This document shows, piece after piece, positions 7,408-16,516 of a stretch of DNA of 64,000 bases; positions within the stretch are counted from its first letter, which is position 1; each line of letters starts with the position of its first letter. The stretch comes from Candidatus Delongbacteria bacterium (GTDB taxonomy: Bacteria; CAIWAD01). The stretch covers positions 62,001 through 126,000 of the forward strand of contig JBAYTZ010000004.1 in assembly GCA_041675285.1 (NCBI GenBank), in the 5' to 3' direction. Both the position numbers and the translations under genes were made by a program. The notes beneath the pieces were generated by a model. That model worked only from the letters and a program-made list of their open reading frames with translations. It did not search any database and was not told where the DNA came from.

Positions 7408-10400
7408 CTAGTCTCGCGGTTGCGAAACGAGGATCGGCAGTCCGGACGGAGAGACGGGAAGCGTCGACGCGCCCTCGGCCTGCGGAGATGCGAGCAGCAC
7501 GCCATCCGTGTCGTGGGCCGTCACGCGGAAGAACAAGGGCGGATAGAAGCTCACACCGAAGTAGAACTCACTGGTCGCGCTGGACCAGGCATAGCTCCAG
7601 CCGGCAGGGAAGGGGGCATAGGGGTTATAACTGTAGTAGAACGTATAGGAGTCCACGCTGAGCGGGTTGCCGTCCACATCCTGCGTCACGTCGGGGAAAT
7701 CCAGCACGTAATCGGCGTAGCCATAGTCCTCATAGGTGGTCAATCGGATCAACTGCTGTCCCGTGACCTGCGCCGGCGCCCGCGGGCCGGGCGTGACCGT
7801 GAACTCCACCGGAACGGACACGGAGCCCGGCAGCTCGTTGGTGTTCACCTGGACCGTGCTGTGATAGACGCCCGCGGTGAGGGCCACCGCACTCATCGAC
7901 ACATCCAGGTTGGTGCTCTGCCCGGGTGCCAAGGTGCCGGCCACTGCAGAGAAACCGGTCCACGGCGCAAGGCGGATGGCCATGTCGTTGTGCAGGTAGG
8001 GCGCGTTGAACACCACCTGCAGGCCCATGCTGGCGTCGATGTTCTCGATGCCCACCGTGGCGCTGGTCACCTCGCCCATGGCCCCGTATTGGAACTCGAT
8101 GGAGTTGTCGGCGTGGAGGATCACCTGGAAGGTGTAGGACCCCGAGTTGGAGAAATGCGGCACGCCGGTCCACTGCACCACGAAGCGGTCGGCGAAGGCC
8201 TGGACATGCACCGTGCCGCCCACGCCGGGGTTGAGGTCGTCCCAGAAGGGGGCGATGACCGCCTGCGGCTCGCCGCCGCTGGGCAGCGGCTGGTTGATGA
8301 AGGTGTTGATGGTGGAAACGAAGCTGAGGAATCCGTTGCTGCAGATCCGGACATCGCCGAACACAAGGCCATAGTAGGTGAACGGGAAGCCCAGGGAGAA
8401 GGGCCCCTGGTTGACGTCGTCACCCAAGGACAGGGCGGTGCCCGTGGCGCTGATGTCCTGGAAGTTCACCGCGGGTCCGCCGGGCTGGTCGCTGTCGCTC
8501 CAGACGTAGCCGAAGGGGTCGGGACCACCGACGGCCGTGATCACCGCGCCCGGGCGGGGATCGGCCTCGCCCTTGGCCAGCTCCCGCGGCTCATGCACGA
8601 GCTGCGCCGGCGCGTTGGCGAAGAGCTGCGCCGCGGCGTTGACGTTCCAGTTCAGCGTGCGGTGGCCGGTGTTGGTCAGGGTGAGCGTCTCGGAATCCGC
8701 GCCGCCTTCCATGGCTGTGCCGCTCAAGGAGGGAGGTGAAACCGCCAGGTAACCGGGCAGCACGTTGAAGAGGGCCTCGCCGAACAGGGTCTCGATGATC
8801 GGCTGGAAACCGCTCAAGCCGGCCAGCTCGAAGGAGACGCCCGCGGTGGTGCGGGGGCCGGTCTGGTAGTAGCCGCAATTGTAACCGGCGGCATCGTTGC
8901 TGAGGAGCAGGAACGCCCCGGCAGTGCTCAGGCGGTCGATCCAATTGTTGGCGCCCGTGTAGGTCCAGCTGCCGGCGAGGGGGCCGTGGCCGGTGGCATT
9001 GGACAGGTCCGCGCCGCCGTCGGAATCGCCATTCAACCCGAACAGGGCGTTGAAGTTGTGCCCGCCGCTATAGATGGGGTCAAAGGCCCAACTGTCGCCA
9101 CCCTCGAGGTAGACCTTGCCGCCCGCGTTGACGAAGGACTCGATGGCGGTGGCCATGGCGCTGCCTGCCGGAATCACATAGTTGCTGGAGTAGATGCCCA
9201 GCAGCACGATGAGCGCATCGGTCTGCGGCCCCAGGATCACGCCGTCCAGGTTGTCCACGTTCATGATGGTGCCGTCATAGCCGGCCGCGGTGAGAGCCGT
9301 GGCCCACTCGGTGCCGCCGGAGAGCGGGCTGGCGGAGGGCGTCAGCAGGACGATGCCGTCCGCGCTGGCGAGCACGGTGAAGGTCCAGGTGGCGCTGGTG
9401 GCCGTGTTGGGCAGGGCGGCGCCGTCCGTGGCCGTCAGGTAGTAGTCGATCACGCTGCCCGCGGGCTGACCGGGAATGGAACCCACCCAGGAGGGACCGG
9501 AAGGACTGAGCGGGCTGCTGCTCCACGCTCCGCCGTCGACGCGGTGGTGCAGGTCCGCCGCCGCGATGCCGGACGCGTCCGACAAAGTGACGCTGACAGC
9601 GTAGGGACCCACGTTGTCCGCCGTGTTGCCCAACGGCATGTGGGCGATGACCGGAGGCGTGCCGTCCGGGGTCAGGGCCAGGGCCGCCGCGATCAGTTGG
9701 GGGACATCGGGCTGATTGGAGATGAGCTTGGAGAAGCTGCCGGTCTGGGGCGTGCCGGTGGTGCGCAGCAGGGAGCGGAACTGCCAGGCGTCCAGCACCG
9801 TGCCCGTGGCGCTCTTGAACGCGCCCTGCGTGGCAGCCACGCAACCGGAGACGATGGGACAAGCCGACGAGGTGCCGCCGAAGCTGCTCGTGTAGTACTG
9901 GCGCGTGTCACCGCCGCCACTGAACAGGTCGCCGTAGCCGGCGCTGTAGACCGCGCTGCCCCAGGCGTGGGCGTCCACGCGGCTGCCGTGGTTGGTCCAA
10001 CAGGTAGGATTTCCGCCCGGATCGATGGCGCCGATGAGCAGGGCGCCACTGTCGCGCACGTTCAAATTGTAGGCGCCGCCGTAGAAGGCGTCGTCCAGCG
10101 GCATGGAGCCGTTGCTGGCGGAATTGACCACGATGTAGCCGTTGGCGGTCACCGTTTGGATGGCGTCGAAGTCGGCTTGGTTGGCCTCGGCGGGGACGCC
10201 GCCGAACTGGCCGCAGTTGCAGACGCAGACCTGGCCGGGGACAGGCGTGCCACTGTAGCCCCAACTGGCGGAGATCACGTCGCCGACGTTGAGGTAACCC
10301 ATGGAGGCGATCCAGGCGGCGGGTCCGCCGGCGTCCATGATGCCGTGGCTGAAGAGGCCATCGAGGAGGGGCGTCATGCCCGTCACGCCGTAGCCGTTGT

Positions 10401-11124
10401 TGCGCGCGCCCAGGATGGAGACGCAGGCGGTGCCGTGGTTCCACCAGCCGGAATCGCCGGAATTGCCGCCACCCGTGTAGGTCAGGTCGTAATCCTCGTG
10501 ATCCAGCACCCAGCCGCCCTCGCAGTGCAGGACGCGGATTCCCTGGCCGCTGCCGCCGGGCATGGCCCAGGCGGAGGTGATGCCCGTGCCAGCGGGCGCC
10601 GCGGCCTGGTAGCCCTGGTTGGCCAGCCAATTGGGCGTGGCCGGCGCGATGTCGGCGGCGAACATCACCGGAAGCGGCGTGACCGACGCGCTACGGATGC
10701 GCGGGTTCTTGGCCAGCCGGGCGGCGAGCTCCACGGCGGCCTCGTCGCTGGGCAGAACCACCGTGTACCAGTTGTTGAGATTGGCCAGCTTGATCCCGCG
10801 GCGAGCCTCGCCCGCCTTGCGCAGCTGGTCGAGCTGCTCGGGACTGTGCTCGCTGAAGAGACGCTTCCACTGGGAGGCGCCGGTCTCGCGCAGCAGCGTC
10901 TCCACATCGGAGTAGTCCCACTTCATGGGACTCGTGAAGTCCTCGCCATTCAGGCTGACGGCCGCCTCAGCGCTAAAAGAAAACTCCACTCGGGGCTGGG
11001 CGTAATACCCCTCCGCCGGACGTTCTGGGGCCTCGGCCCAGGAACGCGCCGGAACCGACAGGATGCCTGCTCCCAGTAGGATTGCCAGACGGCAGGCGTT
11101 GAAGTGACGAACCGTGGATTTCAA
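7408..11124 (-). CDS. Giant secreted subtilisin-like (S8) protein with beta-rich C-terminal domains
   Basis: A 1238-residue exported protein. The best start is TTG at 11124, five bases after AAGGGGG and just before a signal peptide (ACRLAILLGAGILSVPARSWA); the longer frame to 11388 lacks this. A peptidase S8 domain spans about 160-490: the histidine motif is NHGTACVSILGARNNGYGV, the oxyanion Asn is in VNSASNGS, and the nucleophile motif is GGTSSACPIVSG. The usual Asp (DTG) is not present; the aligned segment reads VLHCEGGW, with His at the Asp position and Glu two residues later. After it come an Ig-like domain (about 500-600), an alpha/beta segment (EWATALTAAGYDG...), a BACON-like segment (YLAVSPPSLSG) and a nidogen-like beta domain (FPFTYYGLVFGDVRICSNGFLSF). 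No type IX tail is recognised. It is probably a surface or secreted protease or pseudoprotease. Confidence 0.82.
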   Translation of the reverse strand: MKSTVRHFNACRLAILLGAGILSVPARSWAEAPERPAEGYYAQPRVEFSFSAEAAVSLNGEDFTSPMKWDYSDVETLLRETGASQWKRLFSEHSPEQLDQLRKAGEARRGIKLANLNNWYTVVLPSDEAAVELAARLAKNPRIRSASVTPLPVMFAADIAPATPNWLANQGYQAAAPAGTGITSAWAMPGGSGQGIRVLHCEGGWVLDHEDYDLTYTGGGNSGDSGWWNHGTACVSILGARNNGYGVTGMTPLLDGLFSHGIMDAGGPAAWIASMGYLNVGDVISASWGYSGTPVPGQVCVCNCGQFGGVPAEANQADFDAIQTVTANGYIVVNSASNGSMPLDDAFYGGAYNLNVRDSGALLIGAIDPGGNPTCWTNHGSRVDAHAWGSAVYSAGYGDLFSGGGDTRQYYTSSFGGTSSACPIVSGCVAATQGAFKSATGTVLDAWQFRSLLRTTGTPQTGSFSKLISNQPDVPQLIAAALALTPDGTPPVIAHMPLGNTADNVGPYAVSVTLSDASGIAAADLHHRVDGGAWSSSPLSPSGPSWVGSIPGQPAGSVIDYYLTATDGAALPNTATSATWTFTVLASADGIVLLTPSASPLSGGTEWATALTAAGYDGTIMNVDNLDGVILGPQTDALIVLLGIYSSNYVIPAGSAMATAIESFVNAGGKVYLEGGDSWAFDPIYSGGHNFNALFGLNGDSDGGADLSNATGHGPLAGSWTYTGANNWIDRLSTAGAFLLLSNDAAGYNCGYYQTGPRTTAGVSFELAGLSGFQPIIETLFGEALFNVLPGYLAVSPPSLSGTAMEGGADSETLTLTNTGHRTLNWNVNAAAQLFANAPAQLVHEPRELAKGEADPRPGAVITAVGGPDPFGYVWSDSDQPGGPAVNFQDISATGTALSLGDDVNQGPFSLGFPFTYYGLVFGDVRICSNGFLSFVSTINTFINQPLPSGGEPQAVIAPFWDDLNPGVGGTVHVQAFADRFVVQWTGVPHFSNSGSYTFQVILHADNSIEFQYGAMGEVTSATVGIENIDASMGLQVVFNAPYLHNDMAIRLAPWTGFSAVAGTLAPGQSTNLDVSMSAVALTAGVYHSTVQVNTNELPGSVSVPVEFTVTPGPRAPAQVTGQQLIRLTTYEDYGYADYVLDFPDVTQDVDGNPLSVDSYTFYYSYNPYAPFPAGWSYAWSSATSEFYFGVSFYPPLFFRVTAHDTDGVLLASPQAEGASTLPVSPSGLPILVSQPRD

Positions 11125-11420
11125 GAATCCCCCTTGTTGTTGCCGGGTTCGAGATTCGCGCTCCGCCCGCCTCGAATGGGCGCAGCGGGAAGCGGGAAGC
11201 TCGATACCCGTTGTGTGTGCTGTGTGTGGGCGAGCGGTTGGGCCGATCACGAAGGAACAGAGTCCGGAAAGCAGACCACTGCGACAAGCTTCAGCGGGCT
11301 TGTGAAGAAATGAACGTTGAGCCAACCGGGAAGCTCGTGGGTGGCGCGAAAGCTCCGCAGTGGGGAGTTCGCCAATGGATCCCTTCATGAGCGCAGCACT
11401 TCACACTGGTGGAGATGAAG

Positions 11421-11461
11421 GATCAGGGTATCGCCCCATCGGGGCGATACCAGGCCTGATC
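11421..11461. repeat. IS right-end hairpin
   Basis: GGTATCGCCCC / GGGGCGATACC (11427-11437 and 11441-11451) with loop ATC, nested inside GATCAGG / CCTGATC arms. It overlaps the transposase stop codon. Confidence 0.7.
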
Positions 11462-11912
11462 AGGACCACAAGTAGCGTTCATCGAAGCGCATGTCGTGAG
11501 CTGCCAGCAGCATGCGCAGCTCATCCTGGTAGTTACTGACGGCATGGTATCGCCGCTGCGCGGCAAGACGGAGCATGAGCGAACGAAGGCGGGATTCACT
11601 GACGGAGAACACGACGTAGCCATCCTGCCAGGAAAACTCGGTCAAGGCCGGATCCTGCTGCTTGAGCCACTTGCTGGATCCGGTCTTCAGCTCCTCCACA
11701 ACCTTGGCGATGGATCGTGTGCGCGCCAGCTCGAACACCAAATGGACATGGTCAGGCTGGATTGTGGCAGCATGTGGTGGACAAGCCAGGTGCCGCAGAA
11801 TCCCGACGAGATAAGCTTGCAGCCGTCCGTGGATGTGTTCTTCCAGGCAGGCTTCCCGGTCTCTTGCACTGAAGACAAGGTGTATCAGGATCTGGGCAAG
11901 CGATTGAGACAT
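11460..11912 (-). CDS. tnpA: IS200-like Y1 transposase, catalytic Tyr replaced
   Basis: A 150-residue protein beginning MSQSLAQILIHLVFSARDRE, the standard opening of IS200/REP-associated Y1 transposases. The metal-binding HUH motif is intact (DHVHLVF, His55 and His57), as are SSKWLKQQ, DGYVVFSVSES and the C-terminal DERYLWS. In relatives the segment after FSVSxS reads VxxVRRYIxNQEEHH and supplies the nucleophilic Tyr. Here it reads SLMLRLAAQRRYH, placing Arg115 at the Tyr position. The frame is intact, so this is a substitution and not a frameshift, and the protein should be unable to cleave DNA by the normal chemistry. The start at 11912 is the family start; the longer frame is ignored. Confidence 0.85.
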   Translation of the reverse strand: MSQSLAQILIHLVFSARDREACLEEHIHGRLQAYLVGILRHLACPPHAATIQPDHVHLVFELARTRSIAKVVEELKTGSSKWLKQQDPALTEFSWQDGYVVFSVSESRLRSLMLRLAAQRRYHAVSNYQDELRMLLAAHDMRFDERYLWS

Positions 11913-11945
11913 CTTCGATCTCCTTGCGCTTGACTGTGCTGTGGG

Positions 11946-11970
11946 GCTATCGGGACGATGCCCCGATAGC
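11946..11970. repeat. Third hairpin inside the insertion
   Basis: GCTATCGGG / CCCGATAGC with a 7-base loop, just upstream of the transposase start. Its sequence is related to the two end hairpins (TATCGGG ... CCCGATA). It may restrain transposase translation, as in IS200, or be another REP-like unit. Confidence 0.5.
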
Positions 11971-12073
11971 GGACTCGCCACGACAGCATGCCATCGCCAC
12001 TCCAGCAGACCAAGTTCTCGTTGCGCCGCAAGGGATTCGTTTCTCCACACTGTCAGGCCAATCGAACATTTCA

Positions 12074-12096
12074 CTTTCGCCCCATCGGGGCGAAAG
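12074..12096. repeat. IS left-end hairpin
   Basis: CTTTCGCCCC / GGGGCGAAAG with loop ATC. The core is identical to that of the hairpin at 11427-11451. Confidence 0.7.
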
Positions 12097-12144
12097 CCGA
12101 TCAGGTGGTAGATTCCGCAAACGAATCAGTTTCAGAGAGCCGTC

Positions 12145-15100
12145 ATGTCCCAACGCTACACCGTCAAGCACCCCGTCCGGGTGATTACCGCCGCCAGCCT
12201 CTACGACGGCCACGACGCCGCCATCAACATCATGCGGCGCGTTTTCCAGGCCGCCGGAGCCGAGGTCATCCACCTGGGGCACAACCGCAGCGTGCTGGAC
12301 ATCGTGCGCGCCGCCGTGCAGGAGGACGCCCAGGCCGTGGCGGTCTCCAGCTACCAGGGCGGCCACGTGCGCTTCTTCAAGTACATGAAGGAGCTGCTGC
12401 TGGAGCGCGGCGCCGGCCACGTGAAGATCTTCGGCGGCGGCGGCGGCGTGATCGTCAAGGCCGAGATCGAGGAGCTGCACGCCGCGGGCATCGACCGGAT
12501 CTTCAGTCCGCAGGACGGCACGGAGCTGGGCCTGGAGGGCATGATCGACCTGGCCCTGGAACGCAGCGACTTCGACCCGGCCCAGTTGGAGGTGGAGGAG
12601 TTGGCGGCCCGCGTGCTGCGGCGGGAGGAACTGGCCCTGGGCCGCGCCCTCACCTTGTGCGAACGGCGGGCCGGCGGGACGGCCGTTCCACCCGCCCTGG
12701 AGTCGTTGCTGGAGCGGGGGAAGGCCGCCGGCACGCCGGTGGTCGGCATCACGGGCACGGGCGGCGCGGGCAAGAGCAGCCTGACGGACGAGATCCTGCG
12801 CCGCTTCCAGACCTGCTACCCGAACAAGAGCGTGGCCGTGGTGAGCGTGGATCCCACCAAGCGCAAGAGCGGCGGCGCCCTGCTGGGGGACCGCATTCGC
12901 ATCAACAGCCTGACCGGGGAGAAGACCTTCCTGCGCAGCCTGGCCACCCGGCGCAGCGGCAGCGAGTTGTCCGCGGCCACGGGCGACGCCGTCCACCTGC
13001 TGAAGGCGGCGGGCTTCGATCTGGTGCTGCTGGAGACCAGCGGCATCGGCCAGGGAAGCAGCGCGGTGGTGGACCTGGCGGACTTCTCCATCTACGCCAT
13101 GACCGCCGAGTACGGCGCCGCCAGCCAGCTCGAGAAGATCGACATGATCGACTACGCGGACATGGTGGTGCTGAACAAGTACGAGAAGCGCGGCAGCGAG
13201 GACGCCCTGCGCGACGTGCGCCGGCAGTACCGCCGCGCCCACTCGATTCCCTGGGAGGTGGCCGATGAGGAGTTGCCCGTCTACGGCACCGTGGCCAGCC
13301 GCTTCGACTGCAACGGGACCAACTGGTTCTTCGACCACCTGATGGCTGCGCTGGAGGCGCGCTTCGGCGGCGGATACAGCCACGCGCCGCTGGCCAAGGA
13401 CGCGCGCGTGCTGCGTCGCCAGCTCATCCCCGAGGACCGCACCACCTACCTGGCCGAGATCGCCCGCGGCGTGCGCGAGTACAAGGCCCGGGTGGTGGCG
13501 GACGCCGGCCGGCTGCGGCTCCGTTCGCATCTGGCGACGGCCGTGGGCGAACTGGGCGCCGGCGCGGCCGCCGACTCGCTGACGGCCCGGCGCGACGAGT
13601 TGGAGCGCCAGCTGCATCCGTCCGCGCTGCCCGCCCTGCAGGCCTACCACGACACCGCCGCGTGCTACACGGGCGACAGCTACGAGTACATGGTGCGCGG
13701 CCAGGTCCACCGTCAGGAACTGACCCGCATCAGCCTGTCGGGCACGCACGTGCCGCGCGTGGCCCTGCCGCGCTTCAGCGACGAGGGCGACCTCTACCGT
13801 TTCGTGGCGCTGGAGAACCTGCCGGGCTTCTTCCCTTACACGGCCGGCGTCTTTCCCTTCAAGCGCCAGGGCGAGGATCCCACCCGGCAGTTCGCCGGGG
13901 AAGGTCCGCCGGAGCGCACCAACCGGCGCTTCCACTACCTCTCCCAGGACAGCGCGGCCAAGCGGCTCTCCACCGCCTTCGACAGCGTGACGCTTTACGG
14001 CGAAGACCCGGCGGAGCGCCCGGACATCTTCGGCAAGGTGGGCGAGAGCGGAGTCTCCATCTGCACGCTGGAGGACATGAAGCGCCTCTACGCGGGCTTC
14101 GACCTCTCCGCTTCCAACACCAGCGTATCCATGACCATCAACGGACCCGCGCCGATGATCCTGGCCATGTTCCTCAACACGGCCGTGGACTTCGCGCTGG
14201 ACAAGTTCCAGGCCGAGCACGGCCGCGCGCCCAACGCCGTGGAGCAAGCGGAGCTGCGCCGCCTGACCTGTTCCACCGTGCGGGGCACGGTCCAGGCCGA
14301 CATCCTGAAGGAGGACCAGGCCCAGAACACCTGCATCTTCTCGACGGAGTTCGCGCTGAAGTTGATGGGCGACATGCAGGAGTGGTTCATCCAGAACCAG
14401 GTGCGCAACTACTACAGCGTGTCCATCAGCGGCTACCACATCGCGGAAGCGGGCGCCAACCCCATCACCCAGTTGGCCTTCACGCTGGCCAATGGCTTCA
14501 CCTACGTGGAATACTACCTGAGCCGCGGGATGGCCATCGACGACTTCGCGCCCAACCTCTCCTTCTTCTTCAGCAATGGGCTGGATCCCGAGTACAGCGT
14601 GATCGGCCGGGTGGCGCGGCGGATCTGGGCCGTGGCCGTGCGCGACGTGTATCACGGCAACGAGCGCAGCCAGAAGCTCAAGTACCACATCCAGACCAGC
14701 GGCCGCAGCCTGCACGCCCAGGAGATGGACTTCAACGACATCCGCACCACGCTGCAGGCGCTGCTGGCCATCTACGACAACTGCAACAGCCTGCACACCA
14801 ACGCCTACGACGAGGCCGTGACGACGCCCACCGAGGAGAGCGTGCGCCGCGCCCTGGCCGTGCAGCTCATCGTCAACCACGAATTCGGGGTGACGAAGAA
14901 CGAGAACCCACTCCAGGGCTCGTTCATCATGGACGAGCTGACCGAGCTGGTGGAGGAGGCCGTGCTCAGCGAGTTCGTGCGCCTGAGCGAGCGCGGCGGC
15001 GTGCTGGGGGCGATGGAGACCCAGTACCAGCGCGGGCGGATCCAGGAGGAATCCATGGTCTACGAACTGCGCAAGCAGTCCGGCGAGCTGCCCATCATGG

Positions 15101-15381
15101 GCGTGAACACCTTCCTGCGGCCCGGCGGCTCCGAGGTCTCGGCGCAGATGGAGCTGGCGCGGGCCAGCGACGAGGAGAAGATGCTGCAGGTGACCCGGCT
15201 GCGGGAGTTCCAGCAGGTCCACGCCGCCGAAGCGCAGCAAGCGCTGGCCCGCCTGCAGCAGGTGGCCGCGGCGGGGGGCAACCTCTTCGAGGAGCTGATG
15301 CAGACCGTGCGCGTGGCCAGCCTGGGACAGATCACGCGGGCGCTGTTCGAGGTGGGCGGGCAGTATCGGCGCAACATGTGA
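12145..15381 (+). CDS. icmF: Fused isobutyryl-CoA mutase IcmF
   Basis: A 1078-residue coenzyme B12-dependent acyl-CoA mutase with its G-protein chaperone fused in. Residues 1-150 form the B12-binding domain (SLYDGHDAAINIMRR, with His23 as the cobalt ligand). A MeaB-like GTPase occupies about 190-430 (Walker A GTGGAGKSS near 204; NKYEKRGSEDA as the base-specificity loop). The remaining half is the TIM-barrel mutase (GVFPFKRQGEDPTRQFAGEG, TIQADILKEDQAQNT-like segment, GYHIAEAGANPITQ). This order, B12 domain then GTPase then mutase, is unique to IcmF. It interconverts isobutyryl- and butyryl-CoA, and some members isomerise isovaleryl/pivalyl-CoA; the FPF segment favours such small branched acyl groups over methylmalonyl-CoA. 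ATG with a weak GAGAG upstream. Monocistronic; the adjacent IS may supply or disrupt its promoter. Confidence 0.95.
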   Translation: MSQRYTVKHPVRVITAASLYDGHDAAINIMRRVFQAAGAEVIHLGHNRSVLDIVRAAVQEDAQAVAVSSYQGGHVRFFKYMKELLLERGAGHVKIFGGGGGVIVKAEIEELHAAGIDRIFSPQDGTELGLEGMIDLALERSDFDPAQLEVEELAARVLRREELALGRALTLCERRAGGTAVPPALESLLERGKAAGTPVVGITGTGGAGKSSLTDEILRRFQTCYPNKSVAVVSVDPTKRKSGGALLGDRIRINSLTGEKTFLRSLATRRSGSELSAATGDAVHLLKAAGFDLVLLETSGIGQGSSAVVDLADFSIYAMTAEYGAASQLEKIDMIDYADMVVLNKYEKRGSEDALRDVRRQYRRAHSIPWEVADEELPVYGTVASRFDCNGTNWFFDHLMAALEARFGGGYSHAPLAKDARVLRRQLIPEDRTTYLAEIARGVREYKARVVADAGRLRLRSHLATAVGELGAGAAADSLTARRDELERQLHPSALPALQAYHDTAACYTGDSYEYMVRGQVHRQELTRISLSGTHVPRVALPRFSDEGDLYRFVALENLPGFFPYTAGVFPFKRQGEDPTRQFAGEGPPERTNRRFHYLSQDSAAKRLSTAFDSVTLYGEDPAERPDIFGKVGESGVSICTLEDMKRLYAGFDLSASNTSVSMTINGPAPMILAMFLNTAVDFALDKFQAEHGRAPNAVEQAELRRLTCSTVRGTVQADILKEDQAQNTCIFSTEFALKLMGDMQEWFIQNQVRNYYSVSISGYHIAEAGANPITQLAFTLANGFTYVEYYLSRGMAIDDFAPNLSFFFSNGLDPEYSVIGRVARRIWAVAVRDVYHGNERSQKLKYHIQTSGRSLHAQEMDFNDIRTTLQALLAIYDNCNSLHTNAYDEAVTTPTEESVRRALAVQLIVNHEFGVTKNENPLQGSFIMDELTELVEEAVLSEFVRLSERGGVLGAMETQYQRGRIQEESMVYELRKQSGELPIMGVNTFLRPGGSEVSAQMELARASDEEKMLQVTRLREFQQVHAAEAQQALARLQQVAAAGGNLFEELMQTVRVASLGQITRALFEVGGQYRRNM

Positions 15382-15421
15382 TCCGCCATTTCGCGGATTG
15401 ACGCCGCTTTTTCGGTGGCGC
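15381..15421 (+). terminator. Two small tandem hairpins after icmF
   Basis: ATCCGC / GCGGAT (15381-15398) begins at the stop codon. A second stem, CGCCGC / GTGGCG with a TTTTTCG loop, follows at about 15402-15420. These are plausible but not strong transcription terminators. Confidence 0.4.
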
Positions 15422-15451
15422 GGCTGAACCGCCGCACGCCACCTTGGAGCC

Positions 15452-16510
15452 ATGAATCCACAATTGCCCAACCGCGTGGAGATGCTCCGGGCCGTGGCTG
15501 CCCGCGACCGCTCCTACGACGGCATCTTCTTCCTGGGCGTGCGCAGCACGGGGATCTTCTGCCGTCCGGGCTGTCCGGCCCGCACGCCACGGCCGGAGAA
15601 CTGCGAGTTCTTCGCCCACCCCCGCGACGCCCTGTTCTCCGGCTACCGTCCCTGCCTGCGCTGCCGCCCGCTGGACGTGGCCGGCGCGCCGCCCGCGGAC
15701 ATCCAGGACCTGTTGCGGCGCGTGGACGCGGAGCCCGAGCGGCGCTGGCGGGCGGCGGACCTGCGCGCGCTGGGTCTGCATCCGGACCGCGTGCGGCGCT
15801 GGTTCCAGGCCCGGCACGGCATCACGTTCACGGCCTATGCGCGGGCCCGGCGCCTGAACCGGGCGCTGCAATCCATCCGGGAGGGAGGACGAGTGACGGA
15901 TACGGCGTGGGAGGCGGGCTATGAATCCCTGAGCGGATTCAGCGAGGCGCTGCACAAGGTGGCCGGGGAGGCTCCCCGGCGGGCGGGCGCGCGGCGCGTG
16001 ATCCACCTGCGGCGGCTGCTGAGCCCCTTGGGCCCGCTGTTGGCGGGCGCCGTGGACGAGGGCCTCTGCCTGCTGGAGTTCGCCGAGCGCCGCATGCTGG
16101 AGCGCCAGCTGGGCACGCTGGCCCGGCGCCTGGACGCCGTGCTGCTGCCGGGTGCCCATCCCCTCCTGGACCAGGTGGAGCGGGAACTGGAGTCCTACTT
16201 CGCGGGAAGAGGCGAGCCCTTCACGACGCCCCTGCTGCTGCCGGGCACGCCCTTCCAACTGAAAGTGTGGGAGGAACTGCGGCGGATTCCCGCCGGCACG
16301 GCCATCAGCTACGGCGAACTGGCGGCGCGGATCGGCCAGCCCAGCGCCAGCCGGGCCGTGGCGCGGGCCAACGGCGACAACCGGGTGGCCATCCTGGTGC
16401 CCTGCCACAGGGTCATCGGGGCGGACGGCAGCCTGACTGGCTACGGCGGCGGACTCTGGCGCAAACAGCGGCTGCTGGAGCTGGAACAGGGCCTCGCGCG
16501 CCTGTTGTAA
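15452..16510 (+). CDS. ada: Ada: bifunctional methyltransferase / transcriptional activator
   Basis: A 352-residue alkylation-response protein with all three classical parts. The N-terminal zinc domain has the Cys set C37-X3-C41 ... C68-X2-C71 (FCRPGCPAR and YRPCLRC), where the first Cys takes methyl groups from DNA phosphotriesters. An AraC-type HTH follows at about 95-175 (VRRWFQARHGITFTAYARARRLNRAL, TDTAWEAGYESLSGFSEAL). The C-terminal O6-alkylguanine methyltransferase contains the acceptor motif VPCHRVIG (Cys318) and YGGGLWRKQ. Methylated Ada normally activates its own promoter and other repair genes; the AlkD-like gene at 37.4 kb is a possible regulon member (inference). It is convergent with the lipoprotein gene, with 6 bases between stops. 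Confidence 0.95.
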   Translation: MNPQLPNRVEMLRAVAARDRSYDGIFFLGVRSTGIFCRPGCPARTPRPENCEFFAHPRDALFSGYRPCLRCRPLDVAGAPPADIQDLLRRVDAEPERRWRAADLRALGLHPDRVRRWFQARHGITFTAYARARRLNRALQSIREGGRVTDTAWEAGYESLSGFSEALHKVAGEAPRRAGARRVIHLRRLLSPLGPLLAGAVDEGLCLLEFAERRMLERQLGTLARRLDAVLLPGAHPLLDQVERELESYFAGRGEPFTTPLLLPGTPFQLKVWEELRRIPAGTAISYGELAARIGQPSASRAVARANGDNRVAILVPCHRVIGADGSLTGYGGGLWRKQRLLELEQGLARLL

Positions 16511-16516
16511 CCCGGG

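Larger units (their letters stand above)
11421..12096 (-). mobile_element. IS200/IS605-like (RAYT-like) insertion with matching end hairpins
   Basis: A minus-strand Y1 transposase gene is bracketed by two hairpins sharing the identical 17-base core TCGCCCCATCGGGGCGA: 11427-11451 at the 3' side and 12074-12096 at the 5' side. The left hairpin has extra outer arms, GATCAGG (11421) and CCTGATC (11455). Subterminal hairpins without terminal inverted repeats or target duplication are the hallmark of IS200/IS605 elements. The exact ends cannot be fixed from sequence alone. It sits between the protease gene and icmF, with its 5' hairpin only 48 bases from the icmF start. Confidence 0.7.

Noticed and set aside
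11947..15471. A 1174-residue open frame antisense to icmF, and similar long antisense frames at 1030-2208, 8986-11079 and 57059-58426
   Set aside because: They are GC-rich shadows of well-supported genes, with His/Arg/Gly-rich compositions and no family motifs.
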